From CAVQRC01 sp963715045 (lineage in GTDB: Bacteria; Planctomycetota; Planctomycetia; Pirellulales; Lacipirellulaceae), in contig CAVQRC010000026.1 of the NCBI GenBank assembly GCA_963715045.1, forward strand, positions 186,001-250,000: a DNA stretch of 64,000 nucleotides, given 5' to 3'. The notes beneath the pieces are model-generated. The model ran no database searches. It worked only from the letters and a program-made list of their open reading frames with translations, and was not told the origin of the DNA. Made by a program: the position numbers and the translations under genes. Of the stretch, positions 47,265-57,089 are shown one piece after another. The first letter of the stretch is position 1. Each line of letters opens with the position of its first letter.

Positions 47265-48391
47265 GTCGCCAGTTCGATATCTTCAGCGATGAAATGGACC
47301 GCGCCGTCGCCGTAGAGGAAGTTGCCTCCGCCCAAGTGATCGCTGCGGAAATTCGGGACCCGGTGCGTGTTGGCAGAATTGTTCAACGTGCCCAGGCAAT
47401 TGGGCTGCTGGTCGCGGTTATCGAACAGAAAATGAGTCACGGGTGATTTGTTGAGCCGATCCACGGTGGCCGCGAGATGCCCCGCGGATCCCCACTGGAA
47501 GTTAGCAAGGATTCCTGCCACGTTGCCGGAGCCGATCCAATATTGACGCGCGAAGTCGGGCTCAAAGATCGCCTCGGGCATGTCCGGTGTTTCGCAGCCC
47601 GGATTCTGGCAGAGCGACCAATGAGGACCGCCGGCCGCTTCGCCGAGCGCGAACGTCTTGCTCATCCCATCGGTGATGTCCGAAATCGCCACGCGAAGAT
47701 TGTAGTCGAACATCCCTCGTTCATTGTCAGGGATTGCTCGCGGTGTCGCGCAGAATGCATCGCTGGCGCCCTTGCTGAATACGTAATCGGTGATCCCCAG
47801 TACGTCTCCGATCGGCGACTCGATGGTGCGGGCACCAAACCGAAAGAACTCGTCCGGCATCGGATTCGGCTTTGTACCGCTCGAAGGACATTCCACCGTT
47901 GCGATCCTTGCGCTGGCCACGGAACTGTCCTGAAAGTACCAGGCCTGGTCGAAATCGTAAGCGTCGGCCAGCGCCGTTTCTTCGAGGTACGCGAGCAACT
48001 GCGTGAAACCGTTGGCGAACACGCCGTCGACGGCGAACAACTGATGGGTCCGCGGATCGGTATCGATGACCGAGCCGATGGGCAGCGTGCGGCGGGCCAC
48101 TTCATGATTGTGGACGGCGATTCCGAGTTGACGAAGATTGTTGACGCACGCCGCGCGGCGACTCGCCTCGCGCGCGGCTTGCACTGCGGGCAGCAGCAAG
48201 GCCACGAGGATGCCGATGATCGCGATGACGACCAGCACTTCCACGAGCGTCAAGCCGGCGGATGCCGGCACGTCCTTGCTCCTCAATGGGTCGGCCCCAA
48301 AGAGCCTCGCCGAGACATATCCAGAAAAGCGTCGCTGAGAAATCTTGCAGGGCGAGCGGACAGGGCGGCGAGGGAGCGAGGGACTGATCAT
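47219..48391 (-). CDS. DUF1559 protein with type IV prepilin-like N-terminus
   Basis: About 390 residues from ATG at 48391 (MISPSLPRRP); an upstream extension of 60 codons is open but not family-like. The prepilin methylation motif is clear: GLTLVEVLVVIAIIGILVAL, followed by LLPAVQAAREASRR and CVNNLRQLGIAVHNHE, as in DUF1559 proteins, which are amplified in planctomycete genomes. The ending has the family mark HLGGGNFLYGDGAVHFI. It is probably processed by a prepilin peptidase and assembled in a pseudopilus or secretion-related fibre; the function of the family is not established. Its stop lies inside the kinase gene end on the other strand. Confidence 0.9.
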   Translation of the reverse strand: MISPSLPRRPVRSPCKISQRRFSGYVSARLFGADPLRSKDVPASAGLTLVEVLVVIAIIGILVALLLPAVQAAREASRRAACVNNLRQLGIAVHNHEVARRTLPIGSVIDTDPRTHQLFAVDGVFANGFTQLLAYLEETALADAYDFDQAWYFQDSSVASARIATVECPSSGTKPNPMPDEFFRFGARTIESPIGDVLGITDYVFSKGASDAFCATPRAIPDNERGMFDYNLRVAISDITDGMSKTFALGEAAGGPHWSLCQNPGCETPDMPEAIFEPDFARQYWIGSGNVAGILANFQWGSAGHLAATVDRLNKSPVTHFLFDNRDQQPNCLGTLNNSANTHRVPNFRSDHLGGGNFLYGDGAVHFIAEDIELATYRALSTVAGNEVSD

Positions 48392-48839
48392 ACGCGGTCC
48401 TGGTTCGCGGTTTCGACAATCGGAAGAGCTTGCCCCGTCGCCCTTAAGAACCCCTAGACAAAGAATTCTTTCTGCGGTTGAAACTCGTCCGTTTCGAGGA
48501 TCTCGTGCGGTGCTGTCAGGTGTTAGAACCACACTCCGGCGGCAACTCGGCGGCAACCGCATGACAAGCAAGACGAATGCAAGTCTTTAGAGCCGATCCC
48601 AAAACTGATTTCAGCAACCGAAATCCCCGGCCGTGGGGCGCGTTGACTCAGGTTCTGGGATAGGTTCTTACTCTCCCAGCGAGAGTGAGCCGGTGCTGGG
48701 TTGATCAAAGGGATCCGATTCTCGGGCTTTGTAGTTGCCTCCGCAAGCACGTGCGGTAGATTGCAAGCACGGGCGATTCGTTCCGCGTCCCTTGAGCCCA
48801 TGCGTTTTTGCGCGACTCGGCATCGGCAAGTTCAATCCC

Positions 48840-49970
48840 ATGGCTGAAGCGATCATGAGAAGAACGCACTGCGGGTGTCGTTGTGGCTCCAGGATGGTGG
48901 CGGCGCGGGTCTCATTCACCTCCCTATGGATCCTCACGGTGATTAACTGGCTGCCGACCCCAGGCAGGGCGAGCCTCGTGAAATACGAGATTGACGAGGC
49001 CAGCAGTGTGCTCAGCATCGTTGCAGCCGAGTTTGCCGCCGACGCCACCATCGCTTCCGGAACCCGATTTGCCACAAATCTCGGCATCGTTCCCCAGGGG
49101 CCCGGCAGCCTGACCGTCCATCTCTCCGGTACGCTTCAAGCCGACCTCGAAGGCACCACGCTGACGTTTTCTGCCGGCAGCCGGATCAATGCGCTACCCA
49201 ACGCGAACGCCCCAACAGGCGGATACTTGCCGAAGGTCGCTGGTTCGCCGGGCGTCGAAGACAACTTCGGCGGCTTTGCCGCGTTTGTGAGTCCGGCCAA
49301 TCATCTCGGCACGTTGGCCCTGCGGGACGCCGCGGCTGACATCGTGTCAGGCACGCTTTCGCCTGGGCAGCCCGCGGATCATCTCGAATTTGGCCTCACC
49401 GCAGGCATCCTTGAGTACTCGATTCCGATTCTGAAAGACATCGGCCTGACGAGCGAGGAGTTCCTCGACGTGCCGGACCTGGTCGAGCCGGCGCAGAATC
49501 AATCCCCCGAACTGGTCATCGGTTCGATCGACGACACGTTGCACATCCCGTTTCATCTCGATTTCGTGTTCGATCTCGTTGGTGAAGACAACGGTGACAG
49601 CCGGCTCGTGCTCGAAGGCAGCCTCGTGGCGACCCGTTTCGCGACGTCCCGCCCCGGCGACTTCGATGGCAATGGGCGTACCGACGGCGACGACTTTCTC
49701 ATCTGGCAAGCGAATTTTGCGACTGCGGGCCCCCACGACCTGGCGACCGGTGACGCCGACGGCGACGCCGACGTGGACGGCGACGACTTCCTCATCTGGC
49801 AGGTCAACTTCGCGACCGCGGCTCAGGACGAGCCCGTAAGCCGTATGACGGGAACCTCATCTCCGGAAACCCGCGAAATCCCCGAACCCGCCGCGTTGTT
49901 CGCCGTTCTGATCCTGACAGCCTGCGGATGTCTCAAGTACCGCACTTGTCTGAAAGAGGGGGCGGCCTGA
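48840..49970 (+). CDS. Exported protein with paired EF-hand cassettes and PEP-CTERM-like end
   Basis: About 376 residues from ATG at 48840 (an upstream in-frame start at 48735 is possible). A signal-like helix (FTSLWILTVINWLPTPGRA) is followed by a beta-rich domain (about 50-270) with no family I recognise. Two calcium-binding cassettes follow, DFDGNGRTDGDDFLIWQANF and DADGDADVDGDDFLIWQVNF, nearly identical in layout to those of the protein at 12682-14109. The C-terminus reads EIPEPAALFAVLILTACG then a basic tail, a PEP-CTERM-type anchor. It is probably surface-exposed and processed by exosortase. Confidence 0.82.
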   Translation: MAEAIMRRTHCGCRCGSRMVAARVSFTSLWILTVINWLPTPGRASLVKYEIDEASSVLSIVAAEFAADATIASGTRFATNLGIVPQGPGSLTVHLSGTLQADLEGTTLTFSAGSRINALPNANAPTGGYLPKVAGSPGVEDNFGGFAAFVSPANHLGTLALRDAAADIVSGTLSPGQPADHLEFGLTAGILEYSIPILKDIGLTSEEFLDVPDLVEPAQNQSPELVIGSIDDTLHIPFHLDFVFDLVGEDNGDSRLVLEGSLVATRFATSRPGDFDGNGRTDGDDFLIWQANFATAGPHDLATGDADGDADVDGDDFLIWQVNFATAAQDEPVSRMTGTSSPETREIPEPAALFAVLILTACGCLKYRTCLKEGAA

Positions 49971-49995
49971 TTTGCGGCAGTCTGTGCCGTGCGGT

Positions 49996-51150
49996 TCAGA
50001 TCGTGACCCACTGGCCGGACTCGGCGCTGGCGAGCACGGCGTCGCAGACGCGTTGGGTGCGGAGTCCGCTGGCGAAGGTCGGCTCGGCCGGCACGCCTGT
50101 CTCGAGGCCCTCGAGGAAATCGGCCAGGGCGTTGATGAACGTGTGCTCGTAGCCGATCGTGCAGCCGGGCACCCACCACTTGTCCATGTACGGATGCTCG
50201 AAGTTGGTGACGTGGATCTTTTGCCAGCCGGTAAGGTGATCTTCGACTTTCGCGCCCGAATTCGGGTCGGCGTATTTGAAGTAGTCGAGGTATTGCGGTT
50301 CCTCGAGATCGAAGTAGACGCTGCCATTCTCGCCGTTGAGTTCGAACGTGTTGTAGTTCTTGCGGCCGCGGGCGTAACGGGTGCTCTCGAAGGTACCCAT
50401 CGAGCCGTTCGCGAAGACGGCCAGGAACATGCAGGCGTCGTCGATGCCGACCGGTTGGACCTGGCCGGTCTCGGCGTGCGTTCGCTCCTTGATAAATGTT
50501 TCGGCCTTGGCGGTCACGGCCTGGATCGGCCCGTTGAGCCACTCGGCCGTGTCGATCGAGTGAGCCAGCAGGTCGCCCGTGACGCCGCTCCCGGCGACGG
50601 CCTTGTCGAGCCGCCACAGGGCGGCCCCACCCTGCGGCACGTCGGCCGAAATCGTCCAGTCCTGGTTGTACGTCGCCCGGTAATGGAACGGTTTGCCAAT
50701 CCGGTTCTCGTCGACCAGCTGCTTCGCAAGCGTGATCGCCGGGACGCGGCGGTAGTTGAACCAGACCATGTTCGCCACGCCCGCCTTCTCGACCGCCGCC
50801 AGCATCTTCTCGCCTTCGGCGACATCCATCGCGAGCGGCTTCTCGCAGAGAATCATCTTTCCCTTCTCGGCGGCCGCGAGCACGATCTCGCAATGCGTGT
50901 TGTTGGGCGTGCCGATGTCGATCAGGTCGATGTCGTCCCGCTCGATGACTTTCCGCCAGTCGGTTTCGTACGAGGCGTAGCCCCAGTTCTCGGCGAAGTC
51001 CTTGATCTTTTCTTCGCTGCGGGCACAACAGGCCTGCAGGACGGGGCGATACTCGAGATCAAAGAAATGGTTCACCTTGCAGTAGGCGTTCGAGTGGGCT
51101 CGTCCCATGAACCCGTAACCGAGCATCCCGACGCGAAGTTCTTTGGCCAT
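49996..51150 (-). CDS. Gfo/Idh/MocA family oxidoreductase
   Basis: 384 residues from ATG at 51150. The N-terminal Rossmann fold starts RVGMLGYGFMGRAHSNAY; the catalytic EKP motif is in ILCEKPLAMDVAEGEKML; the C-terminal alpha/beta domain has GDLLAHSIDTAEWLNG, where the conserved Asp/His pair of the substrate site lies. Enzymes of this family oxidise or reduce sugars and inositols with NAD(P), often releasing 3-keto sugars. It is the last gene of a minus-strand sugar cluster (cupin, isomerase), separated from them by an AT-rich repeat-like spacer. The sugar is not determined by the sequence. Confidence 0.93.
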   Translation of the reverse strand: MAKELRVGMLGYGFMGRAHSNAYCKVNHFFDLEYRPVLQACCARSEEKIKDFAENWGYASYETDWRKVIERDDIDLIDIGTPNNTHCEIVLAAAEKGKMILCEKPLAMDVAEGEKMLAAVEKAGVANMVWFNYRRVPAITLAKQLVDENRIGKPFHYRATYNQDWTISADVPQGGAALWRLDKAVAGSGVTGDLLAHSIDTAEWLNGPIQAVTAKAETFIKERTHAETGQVQPVGIDDACMFLAVFANGSMGTFESTRYARGRKNYNTFELNGENGSVYFDLEEPQYLDYFKYADPNSGAKVEDHLTGWQKIHVTNFEHPYMDKWWVPGCTIGYEHTFINALADFLEGLETGVPAEPTFASGLRTQRVCDAVLASAESGQWVTI

Positions 51151-51242
51151 GATATGCGAGCTCCCGTTTGGCCACCGCAACGTTTGGAGGCGGCAGTCTG
51201 TTAGAGGTTCAGTCCGTGAGATGCCGGCACCGAGCGGGCATT

Positions 51243-51395
51243 AAATCACAAATGACAAGCACCAAATCACAAACAAATCTCAATACCAAAAGAAAAAGAT
51301 TCAAATCTCAAAAACAATCCCAGATTTTCGACATTCTTGGTCATTAGTACTTGGAGCTTGTTTGGGATTTGTGTTTTGGGTTTTGTGGTTTCGGA
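51243..51395. repeat. AT-rich imperfect inverted element in the sugar cluster
   Basis: A sharp drop in GC marks this spacer. The left part (51243-51328) is made of A/C-rich words such as AAATCACAAA, CAAGCACCAAATCACAA and CAAATCTCAA; the right part (51336-51395) has T/G-rich words such as TTGGAGCTTGTTTGGGATTT and GTTTTGGGTTTTGTGG. The two halves are roughly complementary, so the RNA could fold into a long imperfect hairpin. The look is that of a dispersed non-coding element rather than a gene. I recall similar word patterns in other environmental genomes, but cannot confirm it here. Confidence 0.5.
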
Positions 51396-51467
51396 GTCGC
51401 GGCGGCTTTGACTCACCCTACATCTTTGATGCCGGCTTGCCGCGTCAGGTATCCGGACGACGACGCG

Positions 51468-52527
51468 CTATGCCTGCCAGCCGTGCTCGTCGCGAACGGC
51501 GACCATCACGCTGAGAATGTCGTGCCATGTCTTGGGCTGCATCATGACGTCGTTGGGGAACATGCAGCCATCCCAGCAGATATGTTCGAACCGTCGGTGC
51601 GGCGGGCTCCCGGGGCCGCTTTCGCGCAGCCAGTAGGCAGCCATGGCGACCATGTCGAGCTTGCCGTTCGGATCGGTGGCCAGGCAGTGCCGGCCGGTCT
51701 TGTCGTGCGAGCCGCTGCCGAACACGGTGCCGTCGTTCTGGGCGACGTGAAAGTCGTTGGTCCAGGGCCGGAGCACGTCGGTCATCTGGCGATAGGCTTC
51801 ATGAAGCTCTTCGTCGCTGTAGCCCTCTTGGAGCAAGGCATCTTCGGGAGCGTTGTAGCCCAGCAGGTAGAGGTACGTGTGGGCCATGTCGGCCTGGAAG
51901 CCGAGTGTCTGGGGGCGATCAACGCGACTCAACAGATCGGCCATCTTCTTCCAGGAGTGCATGCCGCCCCAGCAGATCTCTCCCTCGGCGGTCAGTTTCT
52001 CGCCGTGGTCTTCGGCGATCTGGCACGCCTGGCGAAACGTCTCGGCGATCCGCTGCTGGTTTGCCTCGGGATCCTCCAACCAGTCCCCGGCTCCACAGGC
52101 CGAGTCGATCCGCACGGCGCCATAAGGCCGCACGCCCAGCTCGCGAAGTGTCTTGGCGATCCGGCAGCCTTTGGTGACCTGGGTCAGGAATTGTGCCCGC
52201 TCGTCATCGCTGCCCATCGCACTGCCGCCGCCGGTCGGAGGCCAGACCGGGGCCACGACGGTACCCGACGACCAGGTTGCGGCGGGTCACCGCGTCGGCC
52301 AGTTGCTTGAGGTCGTCGTCACTGGCGTCGATGTCGACGTGCGGGGCGAACAGGAACAGGTCGACGCCGTCGAATTTGACGCCGTCGAACTCTGCCGCGG
52401 CAGTCAGGTCGAGCATCGTCTCCAGTTCGATCGGCGGTTCGCCGTCGTCTCCCTTGCCGACGACTCCGGGCCACGCTGCATTGTGCAATTTCGGGAAGTT
52501 GTTCGAACCTGCCATCGGGATCGCCAT
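51468..52527 (-). CDS. Sugar phosphate isomerase/epimerase (TIM barrel), interrupted by a frameshift
   Basis: Start ATG at 52527 (MAIPMAGSNNFP). The first frame covers the N-terminal barrel strands (GVKFDGVDLFLFAPHVDID, VTRRNLVVG). Near 52263 one extra base breaks the frame; the sequel TVVAPVWPPTGGGSAMG runs to 51468. Joined length is about 352 residues. The AP-endonuclease-2-type barrel has metal-site residues such as the Glu of LTAEGEICWGGMHSW, the Asp/His of GFQADMAHTYLYL, and HVAQNDG. It precedes the Gfo/Idh/MocA gene and follows the cupin gene by 77 bases, so it likely acts on the same sugar or inositol derivative. Confidence 0.85.
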
Positions 52528-52604
52528 TTGAAGTGAATGGGGATGGAAAGACGCTTACCCAACCGCCGCTGGATCAGGCCGCGCCCTACGTTTACGGACA
52601 CGGA

Positions 52605-53873
52605 TTACGATGCGCGACTGTCGCCGACGTTGGGGACGCTGGAATGGGTGTCGGGGCCGAAGTACCGCAGACTCACCAGCGGCTCGGTGCCCGTATTCTC
52701 AACCTCGATCCCGGCGGTTGCCGCATCGTGCGAGATGAACACCTCGTCACTGGTCATCTCGCCGAACCGGATCATGGTCGGTGTCTGCAGCTCCAGCGAG
52801 CCGAGCCGACCGCTGCCCTGGACGGTGATCCAGCCGCTCGCACCGGGATCGCGGAGGGTGCACTTCGCGCCCGGGGCCAACGTGAGTTCCTTCGCGCTGA
52901 ACAACTGCGCCCCGTCGACGCGGCCGTACACGATCCACTGCTCGAGGACACCGTCGCCCGAGGACGATTCGATGGGAAGCGGGGCGAGGTAGTTGTGTTC
53001 CTTGAAGTGCGTGTCGACGTTCTTTTCCCAGTCCAGCTGGCCGACGATGAAGTCGAGATCTTCGTGCTTGTCCGGCGGCATGTCTTTGACCAGCAGCGAC
53101 CAGGGAACTTCCCGGCCTTCGACAAGTGACTGATACATCCCGAACACGTCACTCCCCCACTGGGGCTCGTAGGTGCACAGCGAGCCCGGCGCGTGCAGCA
53201 CGCCGGGCGGAATCAGCCAGCCGGTTCCCCGCTGGAGCCGGTACGCCCGGGATAGATCGAGGATCCCGTTGTCGCCCTGGCTCCAGTTCTCGAGACAGCG
53301 GCGAAGCTGCTGCTTCGTGGTCCCCGGCTCGAGCCCCATGAACGTGTACGGAAAGTTGTTGTCGCAGTTGTTGTATTGAGGGCAGAAATAGTAGCTCTCG
53401 GGCTTGCCTTCCAGGCCGACGAGCTTGGCATCTTCGAAGCTTTGATGCATGTGGTGCGGAATCGGCCCCATGTTGTCGAAGAATTTAGAGTAGACGGGCC
53501 ATCGCTGGTACTTGTCGTACATCGCCTGGCCGATCATCCGGCCGGGTGCTTCGTCGACCGCGTCTTTGAGCAGGAAGTGCTGCCCGTTGTGGGCGACCAG
53601 GCTCTGCCCTTCGTGCCATACGCGATTCTCATTGGCCGCATCGGTCGTACTCGCGAACCACCGCTCGTCGATTCCGCCGCGATGGGCCCCGTACGCGTAC
53701 CAATCCTGGGGAGCGAGGCGAATCCGCTTGCCCGGGTGCAAAAAACTGCGGGGGACCCAATTCGGCGCCAGTCTCAGGAGTCCGCCCTGAGAGTCGAGTG
53801 CCTCGGCGACAAGTTTCCCGACGGCCCCCCCGGTCGCCACCGGAGTACCGGTGAACGTGACGACTTCAGACAT
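52605..53873 (-). CDS. Cupin-type sugar isomerase-like protein of the sugar cluster
   Basis: 422 residues from ATG at 53873, with a strong GGAGGAAGA ribosome site immediately upstream; the 28-codon extension is not needed. A cupin metal-site-like motif is visible in GPIPHHMHQSFEDAKLVG, and a second beta segment has GTGWLIPPGVLHAPGSL, the pattern of phosphomannose-isomerase-type cupins. The C-terminal part (about 320-415) looks like a further cupin barrel. The exact reaction is unknown. It heads the minus-strand cluster with the isomerase and the Gfo/Idh/MocA enzyme. Confidence 0.7.
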   Translation of the reverse strand: MSEVVTFTGTPVATGGAVGKLVAEALDSQGGLLRLAPNWVPRSFLHPGKRIRLAPQDWYAYGAHRGGIDERWFASTTDAANENRVWHEGQSLVAHNGQHFLLKDAVDEAPGRMIGQAMYDKYQRWPVYSKFFDNMGPIPHHMHQSFEDAKLVGLEGKPESYYFCPQYNNCDNNFPYTFMGLEPGTTKQQLRRCLENWSQGDNGILDLSRAYRLQRGTGWLIPPGVLHAPGSLCTYEPQWGSDVFGMYQSLVEGREVPWSLLVKDMPPDKHEDLDFIVGQLDWEKNVDTHFKEHNYLAPLPIESSSGDGVLEQWIVYGRVDGAQLFSAKELTLAPGAKCTLRDPGASGWITVQGSGRLGSLELQTPTMIRFGEMTSDEVFISHDAATAGIEVENTGTEPLVSLRYFGPDTHSSVPNVGDSRAS

Positions 53874-54150
53874 AAGATTCTTCCTCCACCCGCGAAATGC
53901 CGCAAATTGATCGAAGCGCGAATCCGCCTTTGTATTACGCCCGGCACTCAACTGCAACCGGATCCGCGGGGGGGTCGGCAGGAGCGAACGTATCGTGTCG
54001 CCACCGGTCTGATTGCCGGTCTGCCGATCTCGAGGTGGGGACGAGATCTTCGCCGTGTCGAAGTCGTTCGCTGGAAGCGGACTTCAGTGGCGAGCTGCGC
54101 CGGGGAAAACGACATCGTCGCCCTGGACAGCCCGAAAAACCCGTCTCCCG

Positions 54151-57052
54151 TCAGTTGGGCGTGCGAGACAATTCACGACTGACTCGGAGTTGCCCACGCT
54201 CCATCAACTCGCGCTCCGCGACCCGGCATCGATCTCTCTGGGCCATGACCCAGGTTGCGTCACTCTTCGCAGCGTCCCCTCGAAGCGGATTCAAGACATC
54301 GAACGCGAGCTGCAAGTAAGTGCGGGCGGCCCAGGGGTCGTCCAGGGCGGCAGCGGCCCGCGCCCGAAACAGCAGGGTGGTTATCGTCTGTTCCACTGCC
54401 GGCACTCGTGTCGCGGGGTCCGAACGGGCAATCGCCGCGTACTCTTCCGCCCGAGACAGCCGCTCGATTGCCAGAGCCTGGTTGCCCGTCTGATACGCTT
54501 CGATGCCGAGTGCGTTCAAGGCGGCCGCGAACGTCAGCCGAGCTTCGAAGTCGCGAGGATAGTGCGCCAGATAAGCAGTCAGAAACCGCTCGATGCGGTC
54601 CACGACGTTCGGATCGGCGACCGCCCGGCCGGCCGCATCGGTGAGCCGTGCGATGCTGACATAGATATCGGTCACGGGGTCGAAGATCCGCCGATTCCAC
54701 CCGGTTTGGGCCTGCATGGCAAATGCTTGTTCCGCCGCTCTGCGGTAATGCTCAGCGGCACTCCGCGAGCCGCCCTCCTGGCTCGAGATTTCGGCGAGAA
54801 ACCGCTCGGCGAGTAACGCGTACTCCCGAGCCCTGATCACATCTTGCAGCAGATGCAGGTCGACCTCGAACTCGGGATCCTCAAAGTGCTGTTCGAGTTC
54901 CCGCCGCTGGTCGAGAAGGGTCCTGGAGACCACCAACAGCTCATTAAATCCCTGACTGGCAGGCGACAGGTCGCCCAGCTCGAAGTGGATCATCGCCAGA
55001 CTGAAGCGAACATCCAGGTCGAATTCCGAGAACGGCGTATCGCCCGGGAACAATACGATGGCCTCGAGAGGAATCGGGGCGTCGTGGCTCGCCTTGGGGG
55101 CCGCTGCCGCGATGAACTTGCGGCGATATTCCTCGGCCAGCGCGACGGCTTTCAGGTAATGTGGCATGGCCTCGGCCATCCGACCGTCGAAGTAGTTTGC
55201 TTCGCCCAGCTCGAAGTGCGCCTGCAGCAGGATTTCGTCGATACGACGGCGGTGCGTGCGGTTGTCAGACAGGGCAGTCATGCCTTGGATGGTTGCAGCG
55301 AGGCGATGACGTGCCGCCTCGTAGTCTCCTTCTTCGACGAGTTGAATGGACGTCATCAGCTCGACCGCCGCGGCGAGCGTAAGCAGTTCGCTGTTCGCCG
55401 GTTTGCGGTCGAGCAACGCGGTGACCGCCTGGCGCGCGGCGTCAAAGTGTTCCGTCGCTCGTTCCAATTCACCGAGTCGCACGGCGATCACTCCCAGCCG
55501 CAGTTGTGCTTCGGCGGCGCCCAGTTCGATGACGGCCTTGTCGGGGGCCACGGCAGCGAGCCGCTGAAGTCCCGCGAGACTGGCTTCCATTACGATCTGC
55601 TGCTGCCGTTGCAGGGAAGTAGTCCGCTTGATCTCATCGTGCACACCGAGCATGAAATTGCGGGACAGGTCGAGGGCAATGCTGGCCTGGTCGGCGGCGT
55701 TGCGTTGTTCGAAGCTGGCGATCAGGCGGGCGACATGGACCTTGTCTCGGCTCCCGGGCGAAGCGCACGGACATGATCGCCGAGCCGATGGCGATCGCGG
55801 TGATCAGCAGCAGGACGATCCCGGACAGGCTGGCCACGCGGGGCGAGCGGCAGCACCACCTCAGCAACCTCCCTCCGAGTGTCACGCGACGGGCCGTGAT
55901 CGGCTTGTTGTCAATCCACCGCAGCAAGTCGTCTGCCAAAGCTCGCGCCGATTCGTACCGGAGCCGCTTGTCCTTGGCCATCGCCTTCTGGCAAATCGTT
56001 TCGACATCGCGGGGAATGGCATCGTTAAGCTGTCGCGGCGGACGAGGCTCGTCGTGGAGAACCTGGGAGAGCGTCATTCGAAGCACGCCGCGGAAGGGGA
56101 CTTCTCCGGTCAGCAATTCGTAAAGCACCACACCCAGGCTGTAGACGTCGGTCCGCTCGTCGATCTGTCGTGGATTCTCGATCTGTTCGGGTGACATGTA
56201 GGCTGGCGTTCCCGCGATCGCTCCTTCTGCAGTCTGCCGCAGATCGCTGTCGCTTGCGCAGGCCAGACCGAAGTCGGTGATCTTGGCTCTTCCCGTCCGG
56301 CAATCGACAAGGATGTTGGACGGTTTGATGTCGCGGTGCACCAATCCGGCTTCCGCTGCGGCTGCCAGCCCGAGCGCCGACTCGCGAACGATCCGCGCGG
56401 CCTCGGCCACTTCCAGCGGTCCCTCGCGGGCAATCCGCGCGGCAAGGTTCTCTCCGTCAACGTATTCCATGACGAGATATGGCAAAAAATCGCAGCTGTC
56501 GACGAATCCATGAATCGTGACAATGTGATCATGGCTGAGCGACGCGACGGCTCGCGCTTCCCGCTCCAGGCGTGTTCGATCCTTGGCCGACACGGCCAGT
56601 CGACCATGGAGCACCTTGATGGCCACGTTCCGCTCGAGCTGCGAATCGTATGCCCGATAGACGATTCCGCTGGCGCCTCCCCCGAGCTTCTGCTCGATCC
56701 GATAGTGTTCTAACTGCCCCAGCGGTGAACTCGGCGAGCAGGCATCGGGAAACTGGATCGACTCGTCCGACCCGGTCCGTGAATCGACGGTTGCTGTCGC
56801 GGTTACGAACTCGAGCGGAACCGATGCGACCACTCGCGAGAGCACTTCGTCGAATGCGGGGTCGACCGCGCCGGGCACCTCGCTGCGTCGCTTGCCCGGC
56901 AGCGATGCGGCCTGCTCCGCCGAAATCACGTCGAGTCTTGCTAGGCAGGCCGGGCAGGTTTCCAGATGTGCCTCGACCTGGTGTCGAGCCTCACCTTCCA
57001 GGAGATCGGCGAGGAAATCTCTCAGCTCGGCGGCTGCGATGCAATGGGTCAT
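54151..57052 (-). CDS. Ser/Thr protein kinase with N-terminal zinc-finger and C-terminal TPR-like region, interrupted by a frameshift
   Basis: Start ATG at 57052. Residues 1-45 form an anti-sigma-type zinc finger (HQVEAHLETCPACLARLD). The kinase domain (about 114-385) has GGGASGIVYRA, VAIKVLHG, HRDIKPSNILV, ITDFGLA and GTPAYMSPEQI, complete for catalysis. One membrane helix follows (IVLLLITAIAIGSAI, about 408-422). Near 55752 the frame breaks; the continuation (DKVHVARLIASFEQRNAAD) goes through TPR-like helical repeats to 54151. Repaired length is about 967 residues. The sigma factor gene lies 37 bases upstream on the same strand, and the fused zinc finger suggests direct binding of that sigma. 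Confidence 0.87.
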
Positions 57053-57089
57053 AGGCGATGGGCGGGCGGTCAGGCGGTCGGTTGCGCTC

